DNA of 64,000 bases from Brevibacillus ruminantium. GTDB taxonomy: Bacteria; Bacillota; Bacilli; Brevibacillales; Brevibacillaceae. Each line of letters opens with the position of its first letter. Position 1 is the stretch's first letter. This document shows positions 1 to 8,577 of this stretch, one piece after another. The translations under genes were made by a program, and so were the position numbers. The notes beneath the pieces were generated by a model. That model did not search any database and was not told where the DNA came from. It saw nothing but the letters and a program-made list of their open reading frames with translations. The stretch covers positions 772,001 to 836,000 of the forward strand of contig NZ_CP098755.1 in NCBI RefSeq assembly GCF_023746555.1. Direction: 5' to 3'.

Positions 1-1
1 T

Positions 2-2011
2 AATATCGAGTTGCCTCAGGGGGAGAAGATTCAAGACAAGCAGAGTTTATTTGATTCTAATGGTATGAAGGTAAGAGCTGTTAAAAATGTACGGAGTGCT
101 ATCGTGACTTCAACAAGCAGTCAGTTCCAAACGTTAAGAAATCGGGTTGACGCTTATACACGTAATGGCAGTGGAAGAACTTATTTTGATTTTATTGAAG
201 ATTTCAAACCATACATTGGTTCCGAAAAGAATTCAAGTGAATTGCGAAAATTAACCGCTTCTGCACAGGTGCCTGTTACCTTAGATATTCAACTTATGCT
301 GATACCAAATTTGGAAAACCATTTGTATCATTCTGCTCTGACGCATCTAATTGAAAAAATAAATGAAACGCGAGGGCATGTCCAGGAATCACCCTATTAT
401 TTATCGGATAACACGCCAGTTGTCCGTGCCATAATCCCATCAAATGCATTGACTCGTTTCGAGAACGATTCTGCAATTTATAGAATCGAGAAAACAGATT
501 TTTTTAATGTAGAGACTACTCAAGAGGCCTCTGTTGATATGGGGGAACTTGAGCTTGATCCTAGCGTTAATTTAGAAGAGCTTCCGATTGTCGCTGTCTT
601 GGACTCCGGTGTAATGTTCCCTGAGTCATTATCATCGTTAATCATAAAGAATTGGGTTGCTCCAGACTCTAGTGGAGGAGATAGCGATCATGGAACTAAG
701 GTAGCAAGCCGAGTGGCCTTTAAATATATTAATCAACAGCTATCATCATCAATAATTACCCCTCGTACTAGAATTCTTGACTGCAACATACTCGATGGTA
801 ACGTGCCGGTAAATATCTTTATTCAGCGAATACAGGCTGCGGTAAGTGCTCATTCGGATATTGTTAAAATCTATAATTTATCTGCCAACGCTTCCTCCCC
901 TATAGAAGGAGATGAAATGAGTATTATTGGGTATGAACTAGACGCTTTACAATCAAGAACAGGCGTACAGTTTTTTGTATCGGCGGGTAATAATAAGCTT
1001 TGGCAAACGGAATTTGGTCTGGAAGATATTTTGGATGATGATGATTCAAGAATATCCGCACCGGCAGATTCGATGCTGTCGGTAGTGGTTGGATCAATTA
1101 TCGGTGCAGACCACCAAAATAGTCTTTCTCAGAGAAACCAAATTGCACCTTATAGTCGACGCGGACCAGGTTTTCAAGGATTCTCTAGACCGGATTTAAG
1201 CGCATATGCAGGAACGATTATTCTGGATGGTAGTGATGCATCCGTACCTAATGATCCATTTTCAATGGTTATTTCAAAAGATGGAAGGTTAATACCTGAT
1301 GCGGGCACTAGCTTTTCTGCTCCTATTGTAGCAGGTGATTACGCAGAAATACTAAATACGATTCCGGATCGAGATACGCTATTATCGAAAGCGTTGCTTT
1401 ATCATAATGCAGTTGCTTTGTGGGACGTTGATGGGATGGAGGAAGAGGAACTGACTCTAGCGCATAATCTGTATGGTAGGGGAATTTCCAATGTAGTCGA
1501 CAGCAAATATTCCTCTCAGTCAAAAGTAACTTTTGTTAGGACAGGCACTTTGAACAGAACTACTAAGGAAAGAGTAACCATATTTATGCCGCAAATTTTG
1601 GCAGCCCAGGTTGGACGTAATGTTGCAAAGGTTTCTGTAACATGTGTGTCTAGGCCATCGGTGGATAGAACAAAGGGAACAGAATATTTAGGGGCTTATA
1701 TACGGGCATCATTAAAGAAAAGTCATGTGGACGGAGTGACATTGCAGCCTGTTCAACAAGACTTCAAAGAAGGACGACAAAAATGGGATGTTTGTCAACA
1801 GTTCAGTAAAACCTTTTCTAGATTTAATGCTGGCGACTGGCAGGTCTGGCTTGAACTGTTTTCGCGTTGGGAGGATAAAAATGATGATGTTCCCTATGCC
1901 CTTGTTGTTACTATTGAGGATGTCAGCGGTTCGTTAGATGTCTACAGCGAAATTGAAGCTTTAAACAGATATAGAGCACTCAATACAATCCGGTTGAGAA
2001 TAGATAATTAA
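2..2011 (+). CDS. Subtilisin-like serine peptidase (S8), 5' end outside window
   Basis: Serine endopeptidase of the subtilase clan. Counting from the TTG at 11, the catalytic triad is visible: Asp in VAVLDSGV near residue 198, His in DHGTKV near 227, Ser in GTSFSAP near 434, and an oxyanion Asn in SAGNN near 323. About 190 residues precede the Asp and do not look like an inhibitor propeptide. No signal peptide is seen, so a cytoplasmic role is likely. About 200 C-terminal residues follow the Ser domain, probably a beta-rich accessory domain. The frame is open to the left edge, so the true start may lie upstream. Intracellular subtilases of this size often pair with an AAA ATPase gene in defence loci (family knowledge); that partner would be off-window. 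The base composition is AT-richer than the element that follows. Confidence 0.85.
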   Translation, partial: NIELPQGEKIQDKQSLFDSNGMKVRAVKNVRSAIVTSTSSQFQTLRNRVDAYTRNGSGRTYFDFIEDFKPYIGSEKNSSELRKLTASAQVPVTLDIQLMLIPNLENHLYHSALTHLIEKINETRGHVQESPYYLSDNTPVVRAIIPSNALTRFENDSAIYRIEKTDFFNVETTQEASVDMGELELDPSVNLEELPIVAVLDSGVMFPESLSSLIIKNWVAPDSSGGDSDHGTKVASRVAFKYINQQLSSSIITPRTRILDCNILDGNVPVNIFIQRIQAAVSAHSDIVKIYNLSANASSPIEGDEMSIIGYELDALQSRTGVQFFVSAGNNKLWQTEFGLEDILDDDDSRISAPADSMLSVVVGSIIGADHQNSLSQRNQIAPYSRRGPGFQGFSRPDLSAYAGTIILDGSDASVPNDPFSMVISKDGRLIPDAGTSFSAPIVAGDYAEILNTIPDRDTLLSKALLYHNAVALWDVDGMEEEELTLAHNLYGRGISNVVDSKYSSQSKVTFVRTGTLNRTTKERVTIFMPQILAAQVGRNVAKVSVTCVSRPSVDRTKGTEYLGAYIRASLKKSHVDGVTLQPVQQDFKEGRQKWDVCQQFSKTFSRFNAGDWQVWLELFSRWEDKNDDVPYALVVTIEDVSGSLDVYSEIEALNRYRALNTIRLRIDN

Positions 2012-2067
2012 AATTTCCGTAGGTTCGCGATCTATTATATGCAAATTGCTTAAATTAAGAAATGCTC

Positions 2068-2105
2068 AAGAGAACGTCTTCCACTATCGGGGGCGTTCTC
2101 TTTTT
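2068..2105 (+). terminator. Rho-independent terminator after the subtilase
   Basis: A 9-bp stem AAGAGAACG (2068-2076) pairs with CGTTCTCTT (2094-2102) and runs into a T tract (2101-2105). It ends the subtilase transcript. The group II intron starts three bases after the T tract. Confidence 0.85.
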
Positions 2106-2108
2106 ATA

Positions 2109-4000
2109 GTGCGCCCAGCATGGGCGATAGCTATAGGGTGGAAGTCCCGAACGGGGGGTGGCTGTCCCAACCGTTAGCTCAAGGCAAGGGTGTCGACCGT
2201 GAGGTCGAATCTGAAGGAAGCCAGCGGCAAAATCCCGACCTGAGGTACACGAACCCAATTTGAGGCTGTTGTATTCGGGCGAGTCTGCTAAACAAGACAA
2301 AGCCCCATACAGCCAAGGGATACAGCAGTAAACTTGGGCAGGTACATGGGATGAAAGTTATCGTTCTTACCTGGGGAGGTCTGCATGGAACGCCTTCAAC
2401 TGTTGGTAACCGCCTCCGTAAGGAGGCGCTGAACATGCAGAAGTCAGCAGAGGCCATAGTACCCGAGTAGAGGACGCTTGAATGGGGAAGGGCTGAACAT
2501 CAAGTCAGCACGCGATCCATGTCTTTTGTTACGATACGTCGAAGCAGAATTCCAGAAAGGAACTACTTTTGAAGAGCAGGGGTGAAGCCCCGAGGGTACA
2601 AAAAGAGGGCTGAGTATCGTTCAGCAAACACGGAACCCGCATGTGCGAAGGAAGGAATATCGTTATGGACTTGCTGGAGAAAGTTTTATCACGGGAAAAC
2701 TTACGGATGGCACTTCAACGAGTAGAAGCAAACAAAGGTGTTGGTGGAGTCGATGGTGTTTCAACCGAACAACTACGCGACTATCTACACGAACACTGGC
2801 AAACTATCCGTGAGGAATTGGAAAGAGGAACCTATCGACCTTCACCTGTCCGCAGAGTCGAAATCCCGAAACCTGACGGAGGCGTAAGGTTATTAGGCAT
2901 TCCCACCGTGGTGGACCGCTTCATCCAGCAAGCCATCCTCCAAGTATTAACACCGATCTTCGATCCCACCTTCTCGGAGTCCAGTTACGGATTTCGCCCG
3001 AAACGTAGCGCCCACATGGCAGTAAGGAAAGCGCAAGCGTATATCAGGGAAGGATACAGATTCGTGGTGGACATCGATCTAGAGAAATTCTTTGATCGTG
3101 TCAACCATGATATCCTGATGAGCCGCGTGGCTCGTAAAATCCAAGACAAGCGCCTTCTAAAGCTGATTCGATCCTATCTAAACGCAGGTGTCATGATAAA
3201 AGGAATCTGTACTACCTCAAGTGAGGGGACACCGCAAGGTGGACCGCTAAGCCCACTATTAGCAAATATCTTGCTTGATGATCTGGATAAGGAATTAGAA
3301 AAGAGGGGACATCGCTTTTGTCGCTATGCGGACGATTGCAACGTCTACGTGAAAACAAGACGAGCAGGAGAACGGGTTAAGAAGAGCATGAAAGATTACT
3401 TGGAAAAGGTGCTTAGGCTAAAAGTAAATGAGGAGAAAAGTGCGGTGGACCGGCCGTGGAAACGTAAATTCCTTGGCTTTAGTTTTACTTTCGTAAAACA
3501 GACAACGGTTCGTATCCACCCAAAATCCCTTCTCAAGTTAAAAGAGAAAATCCGCACGATCACGAATCCAGTGTGGAGTATCTCGCTTGAGGAACGGGTT
3601 GAAAGGTTAAACCAGTATCTCATGGGTTGGATTGGATATTTTGCCCTTGCAGACGCAAAGGGAATCTTACAATCCATTGAGGAATGGACAAGGCGTAGGC
3701 TCCGTCTTTGCTTGTGGACGCAGTGGAAACGAGTGAGAACCAGATATCGAGAACTCCGTTCTCTTGGTATATCTCACACAAAAGCAATTGAAATTGCAAA
3801 CACCCGCAAGGGGGCATGGCGTACTACAAAGACTCCGCATATACACAAAGCCCTCGGCATTGCCTACTGGCAACAACAAGGGCTCAAAAGCTTAACACAG
3901 CGATATTTTGACATTCGTCAAGCTTGGTGAACCGCCGTATACCGAACGGTACGTACGGTGGTGTGAGAGGACGGGGGTTAGCCACCCCCTCCTACTCGAT
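2109..4000 (+). mobile_element. Group IIC self-splicing intron
   Basis: The 5' end starts GTGCGCCCAGC. The 3' end carries a domain V of the type AACCGCCGTATAC...GTACGGTGG at about 3931-3962, then a short domain VI hairpin (GGGGGTTAGCCACCCCC, 3973-3989) and the ending CTACTCGAT. From memory these parts closely resemble the Oceanobacillus iheyensis group IIC intron. The maturase is encoded in domain IV. Insertion immediately downstream of a terminator stem-loop is the known target preference of class C introns. Catalytic domains I-III occupy 2109-2640. The intron appears intact and could be splicing- and mobility-competent. Confidence 0.92.
2665..3930 (+). CDS. ltrA: Group II intron reverse transcriptase/maturase
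   Basis: Multifunctional intron-encoded protein that assists splicing and copies the intron into DNA. The reverse-transcriptase fingers/palm are clear, with the catalytic YADD in FCRYADDCNV near residue 222, followed by the maturase X domain (group II maturase-specific region, about 300-370). At 421 residues it lacks the C-terminal HNH endonuclease domain, as expected of class C introns, which enter DNA at transcription terminators or forks. I prefer the ATG at 2665, which has GAAGGAAGG at 2647-2655, over the in-frame ATG at 2641, which has no ribosome site. Confidence 0.93.
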   Translation: MDLLEKVLSRENLRMALQRVEANKGVGGVDGVSTEQLRDYLHEHWQTIREELERGTYRPSPVRRVEIPKPDGGVRLLGIPTVVDRFIQQAILQVLTPIFDPTFSESSYGFRPKRSAHMAVRKAQAYIREGYRFVVDIDLEKFFDRVNHDILMSRVARKIQDKRLLKLIRSYLNAGVMIKGICTTSSEGTPQGGPLSPLLANILLDDLDKELEKRGHRFCRYADDCNVYVKTRRAGERVKKSMKDYLEKVLRLKVNEEKSAVDRPWKRKFLGFSFTFVKQTTVRIHPKSLLKLKEKIRTITNPVWSISLEERVERLNQYLMGWIGYFALADAKGILQSIEEWTRRRLRLCLWTQWKRVRTRYRELRSLGISHTKAIEIANTRKGAWRTTKTPHIHKALGIAYWQQQGLKSLTQRYFDIRQAW

Positions 4001-4012
4001 TAGATACAATTC

Positions 4013-4055
4013 AAAAAGCCGGTTACTCTGACATGTTCAGCGCAACCGGCTTTTT
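4013..4055. terminator. Strong 12-bp hairpin between intron and parA
   Basis: AAAAAGCCGGTT (4013-4024) pairs exactly with AACCGGCTTTTT (4044-4055), giving a hairpin with A and T tracts that could terminate in both directions. It ends 21 bases before the parA start and only about 5 bases before the parA ribosome site, so no promoter fits between them. Either parA is expressed by read-through or anti-termination past this hairpin, or transcription starts upstream (a TACAAT -10-like box lies at 4005-4010, with no good -35 seen). Confidence 0.75.
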
Positions 4056-4076
4056 GCGTGAAAGGAGAAATGTTGG

Positions 4077-4904
4077 ATGACCAAAGTGATTGCCCTCGCC
4101 AATCAGAAAGGCGGCGTGGGCAAGACCACAACGGCGGTCAACCTGGGGATCGGTTTGGCAGCCGATGGGAAAAAGGTTTTGCTGGTCGATGCGGACGCGC
4201 AAGGCAACCTGACAGATTCGTTAGGGTTCCACGAACCGGATAATCTGTCGGTATCTTTGGCCACATTGCTGGCGAAAACGATGCTGGAAGAATCCTATGA
4301 AGCGCGGGAAGGTATTTTGCATCACCATGAAGGCGTTGACCTGATGCCGGGCAACCTTGAACTGTCTGCTGTTGAAGTATCGCTTGTCAACACGATGAGC
4401 AGAGAAACGATTTTGCGTTCGTACATCGACTCCGTTAAAGCCGATTACGATTACGTGCTGATCGATTGCATGCCGAGTTTGGGCATGTTGACCATCAACG
4501 CGTTGGCGGCAGCGGACAGCGTCATTATCCCCGTTCAGGCACACTATTTGCCCGCCAAGGGAATGACGCAGCTCTTGCAGACCATTGCCCGTGTGCGCAG
4601 GCAGATCAATCCGAAATTGGTTTTGGACGGCGTGCTGCTAACGATGGTAGACAGCCGGACGAAATTTGCCAAAGACATTTCCTTCATTCTTCGGCGCGAC
4701 TACGGCGACAAGCTGCGCGTGTTCAACACCGAAATTCCCCTATCCGTTCGCGCGGCGGAAACAAGCGCCAAGGGGAAAAGCATCTACGTCCATGATCCGG
4801 ATGGGAAAGCTGCGGGGGCTTATGCCGCCTTTACGAAGGAGGTGCAGAGCATTGGCAGCGAAAGACGACATGCGCGCCAGCATCAAACTGACCACAGTCG
4901 CTGA
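4077..4904 (+). CDS. parA: ParA/Soj-family partition ATPase
   Basis: Deviant-Walker P-loop ATPase that positions element DNA with ParB. The motif KGGVGKTTT sits at residues 11-19, LLVDADAQGN (Walker A') at about 39-48, and DYVLIDCMPSLG (Walker B) at about 125-136, all canonical. The length of 275 is normal, although the last 18 residues are read in a frame overlapping parB by 53 bases and may not matter. Ribosome site GAAAGGAG lies at 4061-4068. It is the first gene of a long co-directional run. Such parAB pairs are common in conjugative elements that pass through a circular replicating stage. Confidence 0.93.
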   Translation: MTKVIALANQKGGVGKTTTAVNLGIGLAADGKKVLLVDADAQGNLTDSLGFHEPDNLSVSLATLLAKTMLEESYEAREGILHHHEGVDLMPGNLELSAVEVSLVNTMSRETILRSYIDSVKADYDYVLIDCMPSLGMLTINALAAADSVIIPVQAHYLPAKGMTQLLQTIARVRRQINPKLVLDGVLLTMVDSRTKFAKDISFILRRDYGDKLRVFNTEIPLSVRAAETSAKGKSIYVHDPDGKAAGAYAAFTKEVQSIGSERRHARQHQTDHSR

Positions 4905-5790
4905 TTTATTCTCGACGGAGGAGAGCCGCGCCGACCAGCAGCGGGAAAAGGTGATGGAAATACCATTATCGGAAATCAGCGATTTTCCCGGCCACCCGTT
5001 CAAGGTGAAGGCGGATGAAGCGATGCTTGAAATGGCGGACAGCGTGAAGCAATACGGCGTTCTCGTTCCCGGCCTGGTACGTCCGAAGACGGACGGCGGC
5101 TACGAAATGGTAGCCGGGCATCGGCGTAAAAAAGCGAGCGAACTGGCGGGCAAGGAAACAATGCCTTGTATCGTCCGCGAACTGGACGACGATCAGGCGA
5201 CCATCATTATGGTGGACAGCAACCTGCAACGGGAAAATATTTTGCCAAGCGAAAAAGCGTTCGCCTATAAGATGAAGCTGGAAGCAATGAAAAGACAGGC
5301 GGGCAGACCGAGCAAAGATAATATGTCCCAAGTTGGGACACAAAAGCGCTCTGATCAATTGTTGGCAGATCAGACAGGCGAAAGTCGCAATCAAATCCAG
5401 CGCTATATCCGCCTTACCGAACTGACCCCCTCCATTCTCGAAATGGTGGACGATAAACGAATCGCCTTCAATCCGGCCGTAGAACTTTCATACTTGTCCG
5501 AAGAAGAGCAGCAAGCCCTGTACGAAACGATGCAGTCCGAAGACTGCACTCCTTCGCTGGCGCAGGCGCAGCGCATGAAAAAACTGAGTCAGGACGGGCG
5601 GCTTAACGTGGATGTCATCTTCTCGATTCTCACAGAGGAGAAGCCGAACCAGAAAGAAAAGATGACCATTCGGCGCGAGCGGATCGACCGTTTCTTTCCG
5701 AGGGACTTCACCGAAAAGCAAAAGGAAGACCTGATCGTACAACTGTTGGAAAGCTGGTATAAAAAACGGCAACGGGAACAGGAACGTTAG
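4852..5790 (+). CDS. parB: ParB-family DNA-binding partition protein
   Basis: CTP-dependent centromere-binding partner of ParA. The N-terminal ParB/Srx domain shows the GHRRKKASELAG motif (box II-like, about residue 87), followed by the helix-turn-helix region beginning with ENILPSEKAFAYKMKLEAM. I chose the TTG at 4852 because AAGGAGG stands at 4836-4842; ATG 4870 is an alternative. An open frame extends upstream to 4666 inside parA but has no ribosome site and reads as parA shadow. No consensus parS (TGTTTCACGTGAAACA) was noticed in the neighbourhood, so the site bound by this ParB is unknown. Confidence 0.9.
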   Translation: MAAKDDMRASIKLTTVADLFSTEESRADQQREKVMEIPLSEISDFPGHPFKVKADEAMLEMADSVKQYGVLVPGLVRPKTDGGYEMVAGHRRKKASELAGKETMPCIVRELDDDQATIIMVDSNLQRENILPSEKAFAYKMKLEAMKRQAGRPSKDNMSQVGTQKRSDQLLADQTGESRNQIQRYIRLTELTPSILEMVDDKRIAFNPAVELSYLSEEEQQALYETMQSEDCTPSLAQAQRMKKLSQDGRLNVDVIFSILTEEKPNQKEKMTIRRERIDRFFPRDFTEKQKEDLIVQLLESWYKKRQREQER

Positions 5791-5864
5791 CATGTATCCT
5801 GTTCGGCAGGCACTCAACCCTAGGACGGAGAGCTTTTTTATGCCCATTTTTGGGGAGGCGATTC

Positions 5865-6077
5865 ATGGTGTATTTCACGAAAGGGAGGCGTCGTCAGTAT
5901 GAACGCCTGATGCAAGAAAAGCCGGGTTTCAATCGCATTGAAGTTTTGGAGGATGAAACCGAGGAACCGCAAACGCGAAACAAGAAATCTCGTGAAGCCG
6001 GCCTATCAAAGCGAAGCCGGGGAACGAAGGAAGACCGCAACTTTCCAGGAAAAGAGGACGGACGATGGAAGAAATGA
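5865..6077 (+). CDS. Small basic protein of unknown function
   Basis: 70 residues, starting MVYFTKGRRRQYERLM, with GGGGAGG at 5852-5858 ahead of the ATG. The C-terminal half is highly charged (K/R/E) and probably disordered. The end overlaps the next gene by 13 bases. An N-terminal aromatic/basic block of this kind recurs as a small gene near parB in large Firmicute conjugative elements (recollection, not checked). I assign no function. Confidence 0.65.
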   Translation: MVYFTKGRRRQYERLMQEKPGFNRIEVLEDETEEPQTRNKKSREAGLSKRSRGTKEDRNFPGKEDGRWKK

Positions 6078-6673
6078 AGCGAATGGTGGACAACTACGAA
6101 GTCGTTCAGGCCATCTCCATCGGGAAGGTGGAAGTGCTGCTTGGCATAGACGAAACCAATGCCGAACGTCCGTACATGGTTTGTACCTGCACCCGAAACA
6201 ATTCGTTGGGTGTCGAGCAATATTACGCGATTGCGGCCGGCGCGGATTATCTTGAGGCCGTGCATGACTTTGTTTCCCGCGTGCAATGGGAGCTGGAGGA
6301 TCTCAAAGAAGAAAGGGCCAGTGTCAAGGTGCCCCTATCTCCCCTTACCCAAGCCCAATGCCAGCCGAATCGCGAAGACATGCGCATTGACAACCAGGTT
6401 GTTGTCATCCGGCCGGAACGGTTGCGACCCGAATATCGCACCGCAGTTAACCAGCTTGTGCTGGCGCTAAGCGGGTTTGGCACCTCTGCCTATTCCCGAG
6501 GTCGCGCCGTTTACGTGATCAATCTGTATACCGGTGAGGAGGCTCGCTGGAATCGGGATGATTTTATGGGTCTGATAAACCCGGAGCATATGCCCGCATG
6601 GGCGCAAGAAAAGCTGGAGCAGCATCAGGCTGCGACCCAGCAAAAGCAGAAGCTCCGTGACGATGCCCGGTAA
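6065..6673 (+). CDS. Conserved element protein, unknown function
   Basis: 202 residues, no signal peptide or membrane segment. Two alpha/beta regions are suggested: an N-terminal half with repeated short beta strands (KVEVLLGIDE, YMVCTCTRNN) and a C-terminal half containing a YVINLYTGEEARWNRDDF block. The tail is Q/K-rich. Its place between parB and the pilus genes, with translational overlap upstream, suggests co-expression. The fold is not recognised. Confidence 0.7.
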   Translation: MEEMKRMVDNYEVVQAISIGKVEVLLGIDETNAERPYMVCTCTRNNSLGVEQYYAIAAGADYLEAVHDFVSRVQWELEDLKEERASVKVPLSPLTQAQCQPNREDMRIDNQVVVIRPERLRPEYRTAVNQLVLALSGFGTSAYSRGRAVYVINLYTGEEARWNRDDFMGLINPEHMPAWAQEKLEQHQAATQQKQKLRDDAR

Positions 6674-6718
6674 AAGTTTCGATAGCAGTTTAAGATTGAT
6701 TGAGAGGAGACGTGAGCG

Positions 6719-7825
6719 ATGTCGTGGACGTATCGGCACCGCAAGGCACTAATTATCACCACGATCGCTATAAGCGTTTGTTTACTCGTGGCTGCGGTCA
6801 TATATTCTCTGAAAAAGCAATCGGAGCAAGAGCAGAATCAGCAGCAAATGAAGGAACACTACGAAAGGCAGATCAAGGAACTGAAAACGATAGAGGAACA
6901 ATCGCGCAGGAACGTCTGGACCGTGGCACGAACCATTCCGGCCGGAGGTACCGTCACGGCGGAGGATCTCCAGTCCGTCCCGATGCCCGCGAGTCTGGTG
7001 CCATCCGGGATGATTACTGAACGGGAAGCGGCCATCGGCAAAAGCGCCAAAATCGAATTGCAGCCCGGAACACCGCTGATGTCGTCCATGCTGTACGAGA
7101 GCACGCCGATCCCGAAGGATGTGCGGGTGCAGGAGTTTCATGTCATTCAGCTTCCCTCCAATCTGCAAAAGGGACAGTACATCGACGTGCGAATCAACTT
7201 CCCGACAGGAGAAGATTATGTCCTGTTAGCGAAGAAGAAAGCGCGGGAGTTGTCAGGAACGGTCATCTGGCTCGAAATGAACGAGAAGGATATTTTGCAA
7301 ACGTCAAGCGCGATTATCGATGCCTACTTGCAAGGCGCACGGCTGTATGCCCTGCCGTATATCGAGCCGGGATTGCAGGAAGCAGCTGTGGTCAATTATC
7401 CCGCAAATCCGAAAGTGCTTGATTTGATGGAACATGATCCGAACCTGCTCGAAAAAGCGACAACCGAGCTTGCCCGCCAGCTTCGCCTGAAACTTGATGA
7501 CAATCTCAAGGCGATGAGCGAGTCGGACAAACTGCGCGTAACGAGCGGCAGCGTGACGGTTCAGCAGCAACTGCAAAACGAGCGGATCGTCACGCGGCAA
7601 GGCAATGCCATGCAAGAAGCGGTTCCATCGCCGCCACCGGCAGGCGCAACGGCTACGGTCGATCACGAACCGCCAGCCGCGCAACCGCTGCCTTACCCTT
7701 CCGCTCCGACAACGACGAATGAAGATCAACCGGAAGCGTCCGCGGAGCCAGCGCCATCAACGCCAGCATCGCCGTCGGAAGCGCCTGCCAGCACGGATAA
7801 ATTGAAGCAAATTTTTAATCAGTGA
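6719..7825 (+). CDS. CpaB/RcpC-like SAF-domain pilus assembly protein
   Basis: Membrane-anchored assembly factor of a Tad-like (type IVb) pilus. A short cytoplasmic N-terminus is followed by one membrane helix (about residues 10-31), a coiled segment rich in E/Q, and a SAF domain (TVARTIPAGGTVTAEDL, about 63-130) with the IGKSAKIELQPGTPL core. The C-terminal 100 residues are Pro/Ala-rich and disordered. In Gram-negative Tad systems CpaB supports the secretin; a monoderm host needs no secretin, so here it probably bridges membrane and wall. Ribosome site GAGAGGAG lies at 6702-6709. Confidence 0.85.
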   Translation: MSWTYRHRKALIITTIAISVCLLVAAVIYSLKKQSEQEQNQQQMKEHYERQIKELKTIEEQSRRNVWTVARTIPAGGTVTAEDLQSVPMPASLVPSGMITEREAAIGKSAKIELQPGTPLMSSMLYESTPIPKDVRVQEFHVIQLPSNLQKGQYIDVRINFPTGEDYVLLAKKKARELSGTVIWLEMNEKDILQTSSAIIDAYLQGARLYALPYIEPGLQEAAVVNYPANPKVLDLMEHDPNLLEKATTELARQLRLKLDDNLKAMSESDKLRVTSGSVTVQQQLQNERIVTRQGNAMQEAVPSPPPAGATATVDHEPPAAQPLPYPSAPTTTNEDQPEASAEPAPSTPASPSEAPASTDKLKQIFNQ

Positions 7826-7836
7826 AGGAGGCTGTC

Positions 7837-8544
7837 ATGAAAAAAGTCGTGTTTTTCGGCGCGCCGGACAAAAGCCATCTGCTTCTCGTGCTAGGCAAGC
7901 TGCTCACGGCGATGGAGCGAAAGGTGCTGATCGTGGATTCCACCCTTGCCCAGTCCATGCAAGGCTATTTGCCGCAAGTAGAATTCGGCTATTCGCTGCG
8001 GGAGTTTGAAGGCATCGATGTGGCGACCGGGTTCATCACGCCAGCGCAACTGGAGCGTTGCCTGCTTCAAGCCGGTGGCGAAACAGCATACGATGTCATG
8101 CTGCTCGACACCGATCACACCGAATTTGTGAAAGGACGGGAGTTGCCGGGCTATGACAAGCGGGTTTGGTGCAGCAATTATCGTCGGCTCGGTATGCAAA
8201 TCAACGCGAATCTGATGCAGCGGCTGTGCCTTCACGAAGCGGAGGGCCAGCCGCTCTCGTTTTACAAACTGATTACCCCTACCTTGCCGATCGCCATACC
8301 TGAGTCGTATATCGATTTGCTGCTGCCGCAGCAGGCTGTACGCTGGGAGGAGGCCGTGTTCCGCTTTCCGCTGGACGAACGGGATATGTCGGTCGAACTG
8401 GACAACCAGCATCATGGCCGCATCGATATCAGGCGGCTGTCAGGGGTGTATCGCCGGAACGTGCTGGACATGCTGCAACAGTTGTTTGAATGCGATGCCA
8501 AAACGGCCCGGCGGGCATGGGTGCGTGCGCGAAAGCGTGCGTGA
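7837..8544 (+). CDS. Degenerate MinD/ParA-like protein in pilus locus
   Basis: 235 residues. The start MKKVVFFGAPDKSHLLLVLGKLL and the following KVLIVDSTLAQSM copy the layout of a deviant-Walker ATPase (CpaE/MinD), but the P-loop Gly-Lys-Ser/Thr is missing, so ATP hydrolysis is unlikely. A second strand VMLLDTDHTEF resembles a Walker B. AAGGAGG at 7825-7831 supports ATG 7837 over the in-frame GTG at 7822. It is followed by a second protein of the same fold; the pair may form a heterodimer with one working site. Confidence 0.65.
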   Translation: MKKVVFFGAPDKSHLLLVLGKLLTAMERKVLIVDSTLAQSMQGYLPQVEFGYSLREFEGIDVATGFITPAQLERCLLQAGGETAYDVMLLDTDHTEFVKGRELPGYDKRVWCSNYRRLGMQINANLMQRLCLHEAEGQPLSFYKLITPTLPIAIPESYIDLLLPQQAVRWEEAVFRFPLDERDMSVELDNQHHGRIDIRRLSGVYRRNVLDMLQQLFECDAKTARRAWVRARKRA

Positions 8545-8577
8545 GGCCGGTAAAGTTGCACGAAAGGAGATGAAGCA

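Noticed and set aside
2055..2457. Minus-strand frames in the intron's 5' half
   Set aside because: The bases belong to structured group II intron RNA (domains I-III); stem complementarity explains the open frames.
2641..2664. ATG 2641 as maturase start
   Set aside because: No ribosome site upstream; ATG 2665 has GAAGGAAGG and begins with the usual maturase N-terminus.
4666..4851. Longer start for parB
   Set aside because: The extension lies in the parA coding sequence in another frame and has no ribosome site; TTG 4852 has AAGGAGG.
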